Shown piece after piece: positions 30,413 to 38,032 of a stretch of DNA of 43,520 bases (positions are counted from its first letter, which is position 1; every line of letters begins with the position of its first letter). The DNA is from JAEUSG01 sp964590225 (GTDB taxonomy: Bacteria; Fibrobacterota; OXYB2-FULL-49-7; JAEUSG01): NCBI GenBank assembly GCA_964590225.1, contig CAZPWS010000028.1:1-43520 (forward strand), given 5' to 3'. Under the pieces are notes generated by a model that worked only from the letters and a program-made list of their open reading frames with translations, was not told the DNA's origin and searched no databases. A program made the translations under genes and the position numbers.

Positions 30413-30787
30413 CTACTGAATATCAGCGGTATAGTTAATTTTTACGATTGCAGTTCCAGCAATGCCAATGCAACTGAAATTCCGCACGTCAATAATACCC
30501 TCAATAGTTATTACATCACCCACATAAGCCAACAACCCTTCCGAAGCGGTTGGGGCAGTACCATCAAACTTACATCGTATATTATTACCCTCGATAGTTA
30601 CTAATCCCTGTACTGATCTATATGCGTCGTACAAGGCAGCATCGAGTATTGTAGACGATGAGATTGCCGTACTGGTGCCAACCACAATTGATTCATATAG
30701 AATCGTTCTTCTCTCTGCGTGTGCGATACTTGAAAAATAAACCATGAGCAACATAATAAAGATTATTTTCTTCACCATTACTTTCAT
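30413..30787 (-). CDS. Exported virion-type domain protein, 124 aa
   Basis: A clear Sec signal peptide: MKVMVKK, hydrophobic core, A-H-A before E25. The mature part (Y-E-S-I-V-V-G-T-S-T-A-I; Y-D-A-Y-R-S-V-Q-G-L-V-T-I-E-G; F-D-G-T-A-P-T-A-S-E-G; I-D-V-R-N-F) is a module I know from many phage structural genes, where it normally lacks a signal peptide. It lies between the two tail-tube paralogues. The combination of virion domain and export signal is odd; a good ribosome site (AGGAG) precedes the ATG. Function unknown. Confidence 0.65.
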   Translation of the reverse strand: MKVMVKKIIFIMLLMVYFSSIAHAERRTILYESIVVGTSTAISSSTILDAALYDAYRSVQGLVTIEGNNIRCKFDGTAPTASEGLLAYVGDVITIEGIIDVRNFSCIGIAGTAIVKINYTADIQ

Positions 30788-30838
30788 AGAATCTCCTTAC
30801 AATTTGTCGCTGAAAATCTAATTCGAAACCGTTTCAGT

Positions 30839-31210
30839 TCACGCAGACGGAGGAGTTAAAGCGCCGTTGCCGACAAATGAATATTTATAAGTCACGACAC
30901 CTTTGACATTCGTCACCGCCTCAACGTCCGTTATGATTGCGTTGCCCGTCCATTTCTGTGTAGAGGTTGAAGTTTCCTGTAGTTCGAGTGCAACCGCTGC
31001 GCCGCCAATAGCAAGGGGGGCGCCCTTCTTTTTCCCTTCAAACGAGCCACTCCAACCAGTGGTTGTACTCAAATGCTCCTCCGCACCACTGCTTTCAAAG
31101 TCTGTTACTTCCTCAGTCCCCGATTTGTAATTTAGTGTCCAGTTGCTAATACCTGCAACGGTCGCTGCTGCGACTTTCAAAAGTCCCGTTTTTCCCGCAA
31201 AAGCCGGCAT
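30839..31210 (-). CDS. Major tail tube protein, 123 aa
   Basis: The product is a compact tail-tube domain with I-S-N-W-T-L-N-Y-K-S-G-T-E-E-V-T-D-F, T-G-W-S-G-S-F-E-G and G-V-V-T-Y-K-Y-S-F-V-G-N-G. Its place after the tail terminator fits the major tail tube of an HK97/lambda-type tail. Ribosome site GGAGGA is strong, as expected for the most abundant tail protein. It has a larger paralogue downstream. Confidence 0.8.
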   Translation of the reverse strand: MPAFAGKTGLLKVAAATVAGISNWTLNYKSGTEEVTDFESSGAEEHLSTTTGWSGSFEGKKKGAPLAIGGAAVALELQETSTSTQKWTGNAIITDVEAVTNVKGVVTYKYSFVGNGALTPPSA

Positions 31211-31226
31211 GTTTTGTCCTCCAAAA

Positions 31227-31640
31227 TTAAGTCTTTTCTACTAGAATTCTGTATGTTGCTATAATATTCCACATTGTTATGTTGTCATCAATCTCTTGCC
31301 CCTTCTTGACCAGCACACTGCTTTCACGGTCAAGGGTAATACTTGTGTATCCCGCAATCGTTAGCGCTGCATCGTCAAAGAGTGCATACATTTTTGTTTC
31401 TGCGTCTGCAATCGTTGCGATTGAATCTGAGCTGTCCACAAGCGTAAACTGCAATACGATATCCTCATATTTATCCGTGAATGTCCTGTCTGGAACACCG
31501 CTTATTTGCTCATAGATACAATAGGGATATACCACATTCTGTGGCGCTTCTCCCAGGTAGAATCTGCCGCCTATCGCCGTCTTGAACGGGTTCGTTGCAT
31601 TCTCTAAATCGAATATGCCTTTTAATAATGCCTCAATCAT
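31227..31640 (-). CDS. Tail terminator/completion protein (DUF3168-like), 137 aa
   Basis: I-E-A-L-L-K-G-I-F-D, V-Y-P-Y-C-I-Y-E-Q-I and a central long helix I-A-D-A-E-T-K-M-Y-A-L-F fit the family that caps the tail and joins it to the head. Position between the HK97 gp10-like protein and the tube is normal. It overlaps the upstream gene by 4 bases. Confidence 0.7.
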   Translation of the reverse strand: MIEALLKGIFDLENATNPFKTAIGGRFYLGEAPQNVVYPYCIYEQISGVPDRTFTDKYEDIVLQFTLVDSSDSIATIADAETKMYALFDDAALTIAGYTSITLDRESSVLVKKGQEIDDNITMWNIIATYRILVEKT

Positions 31641-32056
31641 TCGAGTAAAATATCGGAAGGTTTCAAATCCCTGATATTGCTTGCGCTGACTCCAGCGCCT
31701 ATGCCAAGTATGTCTTTTATCTGCGATTCGTTTTCATGAAAAGCAGGTCTGAGGTAAGGCGTAAATCCCCATCTCTTCTTTGATGTTACCGGCCCCAGTT
31801 CCTGAAATATTCCATACACCAAACTTGTGCCTATTCTTGCCTTTAATTCCCTACTGTTTACCCTATAAGATATAGATTTTTTGAGGCTTCCCGGCTGGTA
31901 TACTTCGCCCCGAAACGTATGGGGTTCTTTGCTCTTCCTCACTTTTTTTCGTGCGGAATCTCTAACAAGGATAGCGGCTTGCCTTAATCGCTTCGCCGTC
32001 TCAGCCCTTATTTCTTTTTCTAGCGAAGTTTCGTACCACTTCAATACTGAAGCCAT
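31637..32056 (-). CDS. HK97 gp10-like neck/tail completion protein, 139 aa
   Basis: The product has a helical, basic start (R-Q-A-A-I-L-V-R-D-S-A-R-K-K-V), P-G-S-L-K-K-S-I-S-Y-R, Y-G-I-F-Q-E-L-G-P and P-Y-L-R-P-A-F, the hallmarks of the HK97 gp10 family. It is part of the neck between head and tail. It overlaps the adaptor gene by one base. Confidence 0.8.
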   Translation of the reverse strand: MASVLKWYETSLEKEIRAETAKRLRQAAILVRDSARKKVRKSKEPHTFRGEVYQPGSLKKSISYRVNSRELKARIGTSLVYGIFQELGPVTSKKRWGFTPYLRPAFHENESQIKDILGIGAGVSASNIRDLKPSDILLE

Positions 32057-32373
32057 CAGATCACTTCCTTACACATAAGTACATATTCTTTATTTCGTTC
32101 GTCAATATTAATTACTGTAACAATTGCATATATCCGTGTCCCAAACTTTACGCGCATGAGATTTGTCACACCGCTTATGTGCCGCGTCCTTATGCGTGTC
32201 GTTACCTCTGAATTCACCTTACCCTGATCAAAATATTCACGGCCTGTGATCGGTTCTATAGAAGCCCAAGCCGTTGAATGTGTGCCCCAGGTCTCTACCA
32301 AAGCCCCGTAAGCATCCTGTGCGTTTGATTTACTCTCGATTAAGATCTTGTGCCGTAACTTTCCAGCTCTCAT
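32056..32373 (-). CDS. Head-tail adaptor (head closure) protein, 105 aa
   Basis: M-R-A-G-K-L-R-H-K-I, then W-A-S-I-E-P-I-T-G-R-E-Y and I-R-T-R-H-I-S-G-V match the SPP1 gp16/HK97-type head closure family. It closes the portal after packaging and binds the tail. Overlaps its neighbours by 1-4 bases. Confidence 0.8.
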   Translation of the reverse strand: MRAGKLRHKILIESKSNAQDAYGALVETWGTHSTAWASIEPITGREYFDQGKVNSEVTTRIRTRHISGVTNLMRVKFGTRIYAIVTVINIDERNKEYVLMCKEVI

Positions 32374-32954
32374 GCGAATTGCATAATTCTATAAGGCCAT
32401 AATAAAGCGTTTATTGTTTCGGGTATTTCCGTGACAATGTTTCCGATATTGATAGGCTCACGATTTTCATACCAGTGAGCTATAAGCAGGAGCATAGCCT
32501 GCTTGATACCTTCCGGTACATTCGCCGCACCGCTCCCATAGCCAGCGACAAACCTGATTTCTACGGCATTGATCGGTCTTGGTGTAAATGTTGGCCAGCT
32601 CTCTCCATAAGCCAAGACGATCTGTCCCGGTTCGTTGTTTGTATCTACGATATAACTGCCAGAACTGAATACCGTTTGTACGTTATCCTTGTCCGTATAT
32701 TTCACGGTTGTGACCGACGAAAGCCGGGGGAGTGGGATTACGATCTTGTCACCTGGGGGAAAGTTGTCAAGAAAGTAATCCCACGTCTGGTTTATGAGTG
32801 CCCTTCCGGTAATCGTCTCAACGTGTCTTCTCGCCACCGTAATGAGCGTACCAATATAGGTATCGTCATCCGAGGTTGTTACCCTCAGATGTGTCTTGGC
32901 TTCAGCCGTTGTTACCGGTTCCGTTGTTGGAGCTGTTTGCAATACAAGTGGCAT
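32370..32954 (-). CDS. Gp6-like head-tail connector, 194 aa
   Basis: E-P-V-T-T-A-E-A-K-T-H-L-R-V, then D-D-T-Y-I-G-T-L-I-T-V-A-R-R-H-V-E and T-W-D-Y-F-L-D-N-F-P are typical of HK97 gp6-like connectors, which form a ring below the portal. The C-terminal helix A-M-L-L-L-I-A-H-W-Y-E-N-R-E fits as well. Overlaps the next gene by 4 bases. Confidence 0.85.
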   Translation of the reverse strand: MPLVLQTAPTTEPVTTAEAKTHLRVTTSDDDTYIGTLITVARRHVETITGRALINQTWDYFLDNFPPGDKIVIPLPRLSSVTTVKYTDKDNVQTVFSSGSYIVDTNNEPGQIVLAYGESWPTFTPRPINAVEIRFVAGYGSGAANVPEGIKQAMLLLIAHWYENREPINIGNIVTEIPETINALLWPYRIMQFA

Positions 32955-33178
32955 TAAGTCTTTTTCCTTTTCTTAATCTCAGGTTCCGTCATGGTAGTTT
33001 CCGGAGGCTGTACCGTTGCAGTCTCTATTACTACAGCCTTTTTTACCGGCATTTCACAGGCAACGGCATAACCACCCTGAATGAGCTCTTTTGCCTGTGC
33101 TTCAGTCATATCAATGATTTGCCCAGCATTGTATGTGCCATCGGGCCCAGCCATAAGGGTTAATAATTTTAGCTTCAT
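32954..33178 (-). CDS. Small head-region protein, 74 aa
   Basis: The first 45 residues (K-L-K-L-L-T, A-G-P-D-G-T-Y-N-A-G-Q-I-I-D, A-K-E-L-I-Q-G-G-Y-A) match a short module common between capsid and connector genes. The rest is a flexible tail ending in K-K-R-K-K-T. Role unknown; it overlaps both neighbours. Confidence 0.6.
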   Translation of the reverse strand: MKLKLLTLMAGPDGTYNAGQIIDMTEAQAKELIQGGYAVACEMPVKKAVVIETATVQPPETTMTEPEIKKRKKT

Positions 33179-33636
33179 AGCGTGCCCACCGCAAAATATG
33201 TAGCCGTTCCAGCCGCAGAACTCACGGTTGTGCTACCAGGAAGATACATCGTCAAAGTCACATTTCCACCACTCCAAGAAGCTGATACCTGGCCATGATT
33301 TGCATCGACCACAACAATTCCGGGAATTGCATAATCCACCGTGGTGAGTCCTGTAGAAACCGTAGATGATCCCGTTGCACCGATTGATACCTGAGCACCA
33401 ACAATCTTCTTACCAGCCGTTCCAGCAATTACGGCCTTATCAAGCTGTGACGTTCTATCCGTACCAGCTACCTTCAAAGCTCCGCCCGAAAGAATGTCTA
33501 TTTCACCGCCCGATGCTATCACAAGACGATCTCCGCCTTGCTCATGGTAGACCTTCGTCTGATATTGGGCATAGCAGAGGGTTGCTATCCCAACGATAGC
33601 AACCCCTATAATTGTAAAAAGAAATTTGTTTCTCAT
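33175..33636 (-). CDS. Decoration-like protein with Sec signal peptide, 153 aa
   Basis: Residues 1-23 are a signal peptide (MRNK, core FLFTIIGVAIVGIATL, then C-Y-A before Q24). The mature part Y-Q-T-K-V-Y, Q-G-G-D-R-L-V-I-A-S-G-G, I-L-S-G-G-A-L and the Thr/Ser/Gly-rich strands are of the head-fibre/decoration type that usually begins directly with that Y-x-T-K-V-Y start. Its place right after the capsid genes fits a decoration protein, but the export signal is unexpected. Either a normal virion protein whose hydrophobic start is used otherwise, or a periplasmic copy. Confidence 0.6.
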   Translation of the reverse strand: MRNKFLFTIIGVAIVGIATLCYAQYQTKVYHEQGGDRLVIASGGEIDILSGGALKVAGTDRTSQLDKAVIAGTAGKKIVGAQVSIGATGSSTVSTGLTTVDYAIPGIVVVDANHGQVSASWSGGNVTLTMYLPGSTTVSSAAGTATYFAVGTL

Positions 33637-33669
33637 GATTAATTACACTCCTATTAATTTTCAGCCGTT

Positions 33670-34110
33670 CTATGCGGTTCCTTCACTTGGACTAATCCAT
33701 GTCTCGCCGCTTACGTTTGTGCCGTGCGTAACCGGCTTTTTCACACCGTTGTACTGAATGTAGATTGCGCTTGCTACGACGGCGTTCTGAGTGCCACGAT
33801 CTACCACGAGACGGACATATCTTTCCTGCGGTTTGATAAGATCGATGTAAAAGGTCTTATCGCCATCCGTATCAGCAATTGTCTGTTTCGTACCTGCAAG
33901 ATCGGCGGCGCTTCCCATTGCAGCCGCTGTATCCTGCTGCATCTTGATTGACGTTGCGGCTCCGGATGTAATGGTTCCGAATGTTACAATTGCCATTGCA
34001 TTTTCATAACCCTGCATATCAAGGATGGCGCCATTGATATCATCCGTACCGGCGGCGCCTTCCGTAGGGGTTATGGCTATTGTTATTTTTGCATCTTTTC
34101 CTAATTCCAT
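33670..34110 (-). CDS. Putative capsid decoration protein, 146 aa
   Basis: M-E-L-G-K-D-A-K-I-T-I, then L-D-M-Q-G-Y-E-N-A, R-Y-V-R-L-V-V-D-R-G-T-Q-N-A-V-V and P-S-E-G-T-A match a protein family that follows the capsid gene in many HK97-like phages. It probably binds the capsid surface. It has no signal peptide, unlike its neighbour. SD GGAGG is present. Confidence 0.65.
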   Translation of the reverse strand: MELGKDAKITIAITPTEGAAGTDDINGAILDMQGYENAMAIVTFGTITSGAATSIKMQQDTAAAMGSAADLAGTKQTIADTDGDKTFYIDLIKPQERYVRLVVDRGTQNAVVASAIYIQYNGVKKPVTHGTNVSGETWISPSEGTA

Positions 34111-34142
34111 TTTTATTTATCCTCCAAAAAACCTATTGTTTC

Positions 34143-35387
34143 TTAGCCCAGTTTAACCCGTGCAAATGCCTCAGCCATGACGGGCATACCGTCCGTTTCC
34201 ATCCTGCCGATAAAGCCAGTCTGATTCGTTTCGGCATAAAGCTCTACAAGTCTCTGGATGACCAAATCCATGAAATCTACGATCCAGTAGAAACTAAAAT
34301 CTCCGACAATTCCGACATATTGACCAGTGGTGAATGTATTTGGCGCATACTCACTGATGTGATAAGGTAAATCCAGAATCCTGTCGGGAATAGTCTGGGT
34401 GATACCCGGCTGCCAGATATACTGACCCTGTCCGTCCTTGAGCTTGCGAATCTGCTTCACTGCGTCACGGTGGAATATCCAGCGCAGTCTTGGCCAGTAC
34501 TGACCCTTGATAGAAAACTTAGCCTCAATCAAACCGTCTGTCTGGATTGACGTTGCAGTATTACCCGTGCTCACATCCCTTGCAGTAGTAATACCGTTCG
34601 CGGATGCCGTGAAGATACCAAGCGGTTGCTGGCTTCCGGTGCCTGTCATATAGGCCTTTTCCAGCGTCACCCCAAACTTGTACGCAAGCCTTGTCCGGAT
34701 GAAAGACTCAACGTCAAACACAGACGCCCTCATGAGTTTGTTTGATACCTTGATGCGCTTTGCCAGCGGATGGGGCTTTAACTCCCGCTTGCCGAAGGCA
34801 AGGGAGCTGTCTTCGCTACCCGTTGCAAGTTCGCTCGTCCAGTCAGAATCACTTACATCTGTGTCAAGGGTGGGTACGCCAATACCTTCCGCACCACTTG
34901 GGTATTTCGTGGCAAACTGCCTAATAAATACTTGGTCATCCACAGCCTTTAACAGTTCGGTAATAAACTGTTGAGGTGTTACAATGTAACCACCGAGGGT
35001 TTCGCTGTCTGCCTGTAAAGCCCTCATTTCGCCCTCGGATAAACGGGATGCTCCATTTCTCAGATACTTCCTGAAGGCTGCACGGTATTCTTCCGTTGCG
35101 CGTGGGTTTACCCTATCTTCGCTGTTTCCAGGAGCTTGCCTCCCAACCGTCTCGTTTTGTGCTTTGGATAATTCCTTTTCGGCAGACTCAAGCTTGTTTT
35201 TTCTCTCTGCGTCTTTTTCAAACTGCCTGATCTCAGCATCAAGTTTGTCGTATTCAGCCATATACTCATCGAACTGCTTCGTTTCATCAGGCGTCATCTC
35301 GCGCTTTTCGTCTTCGGCTTTTTTGTGCAATGACCGCGCCTGTGTTACGGCGTTCATTGCCTTTTGCCGTTTTTCCTTCAAGCCCAT
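34143..35387 (-). CDS. Major capsid protein (HK97 family), 414 aa
   Basis: The first about 95 residues are a charged coiled coil (the delta/scaffold domain, to be removed by the protease), then the HK97 fold: Y-R-A-A-F-R-K-Y-L-R-N, G-G-Y-I-V-T-P-Q-Q-F, F-G-K-R-E-L-K-P-H-P-L-A-K-R-I-K-V-S and W-I-F-H-R-D-A. It builds the icosahedral shell. It follows the protease directly, as usual. Confidence 0.9.
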   Translation of the reverse strand: MGLKEKRQKAMNAVTQARSLHKKAEDEKREMTPDETKQFDEYMAEYDKLDAEIRQFEKDAERKNKLESAEKELSKAQNETVGRQAPGNSEDRVNPRATEEYRAAFRKYLRNGASRLSEGEMRALQADSETLGGYIVTPQQFITELLKAVDDQVFIRQFATKYPSGAEGIGVPTLDTDVSDSDWTSELATGSEDSSLAFGKRELKPHPLAKRIKVSNKLMRASVFDVESFIRTRLAYKFGVTLEKAYMTGTGSQQPLGIFTASANGITTARDVSTGNTATSIQTDGLIEAKFSIKGQYWPRLRWIFHRDAVKQIRKLKDGQGQYIWQPGITQTIPDRILDLPYHISEYAPNTFTTGQYVGIVGDFSFYWIVDFMDLVIQRLVELYAETNQTGFIGRMETDGMPVMAEAFARVKLG

Positions 35388-36152
35388 TTATAGTCCTCCA
35401 AAAATAAGTTTGTGATTGTTTAACCCTCTCTCGGCAAGTTCCAGCCTTCGGCGTAGGCTAATGAGCGATCTCACCTGAGACCCCTTGTTATCTCCGCCAT
35501 CCGAGTGGTTTTTGTCCGGCTCGGATTTAGGAAGAAACTGCTTCAAGATTTCTATTGAACGATTGATAATCTCATGATCAGATTTATTAATTTCTGAGCC
35601 ATGTTTTGAGCGGAAAAGGATCCCTGCAATCGCATCAAACTCAATACCGTGTTCGGTAAGGATTGACCTTGCGCTTACGCTTGTCTGCGGGTATGCAGGA
35701 TAAGTTACGGGCGAAACATCGAACAGCCTGACTTCCAGGAGTTCCCGCATTCTTTTGCCATCTTCTGTGCCCCAGCGATCTTTCACGGTTTCGAAACCAA
35801 ACGACATTTGGTCGATATCGCCACGCTTGATAGATGATACAAGGTCTCTCGCCCATGTCGCATCCGGGGGAGCGGCTTCTATGAAAAGGCCCTTATCGTC
35901 TTCGGTGAGTTTCAGTGTATTGCTCTTTGTCCTAGCAATTACAAAATTTGGGTTATGATTAAACAGCGCCCTTACATCTGCACCGTCATTGATTGTTTTC
36001 TTGAATGCACCTGGCCGTATGATCTCCCTGAACCAGCCCAAGTCTTCGGAAATCGCATTGAATACCGCTGCATATCCTCGGATAACGGGTTTCTGGTCGC
36101 CTTCGACCCTGAGTTCTGACGCTTTAAAACTTCTCTGTTCTTTGTCTTTCAT
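35388..36152 (-). CDS. Prohead protease (HK97/S78 family), 254 aa
   Basis: The catalytic His66 lies in A-L-F-N-H-N, Ser117 in D-Q-M-S-F-G-F; R-G-Y-A-A-V-F-N and F-D-V-S-P-V-T-Y-P-A-Y are also family marks. It cuts the capsid delta domain during maturation. I chose ATG at 36152 (AGGA 9 bases upstream); a start further upstream would add non-family residues and lies inside a terminator hairpin. The C-terminal 80 residues (N-K-S-D-H-E-I-I-N-R-S) are an extension. Confidence 0.85.
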   Translation of the reverse strand: MKDKEQRSFKASELRVEGDQKPVIRGYAAVFNAISEDLGWFREIIRPGAFKKTINDGADVRALFNHNPNFVIARTKSNTLKLTEDDKGLFIEAAPPDATWARDLVSSIKRGDIDQMSFGFETVKDRWGTEDGKRMRELLEVRLFDVSPVTYPAYPQTSVSARSILTEHGIEFDAIAGILFRSKHGSEINKSDHEIINRSIEILKQFLPKSEPDKNHSDGGDNKGSQVRSLISLRRRLELAERGLNNHKLIFGGL

Positions 36153-36175
36153 GGTTTTTATCCTGAAAGGTCTGT

Positions 36176-36221
36176 AAAATAAAAAAGGCTGAATCACCGC
36201 TTGTTATGCGATAATTCAGCC
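36176..36221 (-). terminator. Intrinsic terminator between portal and protease
   Basis: On the minus strand GGCTGAATTATCGC and GCGGTGATTCAGCC form a 14-bp stem (two G-U pairs) with a 7-base loop, followed by TTTTTTATTTT. It is the clearest terminator in the window and lies only 24 bases before the protease start, inside the late operon. Confidence 0.85.
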
Positions 36222-36254
36222 CGATTGTTTCGATACTGAAATGTTATTATGATT

Positions 36255-36389
36255 TTATAATTTTATCGTTTCATCTTTTCTGCATAGCACGATTTTACCA
36301 GCTTCAAATTTTATTTCAAGCGTTCCGTAATATTTGTTATCAACTAAACTCTTTATGAGTTCTAATAATTTTTTGAGAGTTTCAGGCAT
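36255..36389 (-). CDS. YezD-like (DUF2292) small protein, 44 aa
   Basis: A helix (E-T-L-K-K-L-L-E-L-I-K-S-L) then Y-Y-G-T-L-E-I-K-F-E-A-G-K-I-V fits the YezD/DUF2292 pattern of a helix plus beta hairpin. Start at 36389, with CAGGAGAC 10 bases before, overlapping the portal end by 8 bases. A longer start lacks support. Role unknown. Confidence 0.6.
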   Translation of the reverse strand: MPETLKKLLELIKSLVDNKYYGTLEIKFEAGKIVLCRKDETIKL

Positions 36390-38031
36390 ATAAAGCTGTC
36401 TCCTGAATAGCCATTTCTGTGGTTCTTTTGCCTTCCCACATGTCAAACATTTCTACAAGCGCCTTTTCCTTGTCTGTCTCATTTGCAATAAGAGTTCTGA
36501 TATTTGCCACAGAGTTTCTTATGTGCTTATCGACATACTCATTTATGCTGTCCTCAACAGATTCAACTTGCCCCGATAATTCAAGGAAAGAAGTCATTAC
36601 GGGCGTTATATTTCTACGTACAAACTCCTCATGCTCTTTGTAAAATTCGCCAAGCCATTTCCCAAACTCCTCAGCATTTGTTTTTTTCCTAACCTGCCTC
36701 AATACATCGGCCCGCTCACGCTTGATTATACGAGTAATGGCGTCTTGGAATAAATGTCTAAATGCATTATTAAATCTCTGCTTTTGTTTCTTATCCTCCT
36801 GCAAACCCTTCTCTTTCGCCATATCGCCGACCTTTGCGGTTTGATCGGCTGGCACCATATTGAGGGGTAAAAGATACGTCTTGCCCTGACCATCAGGCAA
36901 GGGATTCTGGTTTTCTAATTCACGGATATCATCGGCAGATAACCAACCCCATTGCCTGCCAATAGCATAAGCGTTATACCTGCTGTTGATGTCGCCCCGC
37001 AACAGCCCGTTTATTAAAAATTCTGCGAAATAATTTGTGTCATCTACGTCAAAAAGGCGTTGTCTGAAACCCTGTTCAAATCTAACACACCACGGCGTCA
37101 TTGTGTATACGGCAAACTCAATCCCCTGATGTTCGATATTATTGTTTGTCGATCTTGTGAGATCGCCAATCATGTGCGGAGGCACTCGAAATATTCTTGC
37201 AATATCGGTCGTCTGGTGTTGTCTTGTTTCGAGATATTGCGCCTCTTCTGGCGCTATCCCGATTTGATGCCATTTCAAACCCTCCTCCAATATTGCGATT
37301 CTATGGGATTGCTCCAAACCTTGATGCATATCTTCCCATGATTTCTTAAGATTCTTCCTTGCCTCGGCACCTAGCTTTCCCGGGTGTTCCAAAACACCAC
37401 CTGGCCGTGATCCATTTCCAAAGAATCTCGCTCCATATTCTTCCGTTGCAAGAGAAAGTCCTATCGATTCCCTTGCTAATTTGATAGGCGAATAGCCTAT
37501 AATTCCATCACCTGACAGCCCACGAATATGAAGGATTCTGTCGCTACCCAATTCAACCTTTCTTGCCTCATCTGGAATCGTAACGGTGTATACGAGTTGT
37601 TTTGTTGCCTTGTCCCTTTCGACCGTAACCCGGTCCGGATTCAAAGGCCACAATTCCTTTACACGTCCGGCACGGTCAATTACCTTTTCCGCATAGGCAT
37701 TGCCACGCAAACACAAGTGACCCATCATGGTTTCGCGAAATTCAAAGCTCGTCATTTCTGGATTTGGAGCATCGTGTAAAATAGGATATAGATAATGATC
37801 TGTTGCTTTTTCTTTTCCCCTTGCCAATCTCTTATAGACATGCAGGGGAAGGGAGGCTATCGTCTCAGCTAACACACGTACACAGGCATACACCGCCGAA
37901 GCCTGCAATGCCCGGTCTGGGGTAACATTCACGCCGGTGGCGGATTTTGTACCGCCTGTGAACATATCTACAAGCCACGCTTGCGGATTACTCAGGCCAC
38001 TTCGTTTTTCTTTCCTGCTAAAAGGCCACAT
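36382..38031 (-). CDS. Portal protein (HK97 family), 549 aa
   Basis: V-Y-A-C-V-R-V-L-A-E-T-I-A-S-L-P-L, then L-R-G-N-A-Y-A, W-P-L-N-P-D-R-V, and Y-L-E-T-R-Q-H-Q-T-T-D-I-A-R-I-F-R-V-P-P mark the HK97-type portal. It forms the packaging ring. The C-terminal 130 residues (after about 415) are a helical extension beyond the usual length. Overlaps the YezD-like gene. Confidence 0.9.
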   Translation of the reverse strand: MWPFSRKEKRSGLSNPQAWLVDMFTGGTKSATGVNVTPDRALQASAVYACVRVLAETIASLPLHVYKRLARGKEKATDHYLYPILHDAPNPEMTSFEFRETMMGHLCLRGNAYAEKVIDRAGRVKELWPLNPDRVTVERDKATKQLVYTVTIPDEARKVELGSDRILHIRGLSGDGIIGYSPIKLARESIGLSLATEEYGARFFGNGSRPGGVLEHPGKLGAEARKNLKKSWEDMHQGLEQSHRIAILEEGLKWHQIGIAPEEAQYLETRQHQTTDIARIFRVPPHMIGDLTRSTNNNIEHQGIEFAVYTMTPWCVRFEQGFRQRLFDVDDTNYFAEFLINGLLRGDINSRYNAYAIGRQWGWLSADDIRELENQNPLPDGQGKTYLLPLNMVPADQTAKVGDMAKEKGLQEDKKQKQRFNNAFRHLFQDAITRIIKRERADVLRQVRKKTNAEEFGKWLGEFYKEHEEFVRRNITPVMTSFLELSGQVESVEDSINEYVDKHIRNSVANIRTLIANETDKEKALVEMFDMWEGKRTTEMAIQETALYA

Positions 38032-38032
38032 A

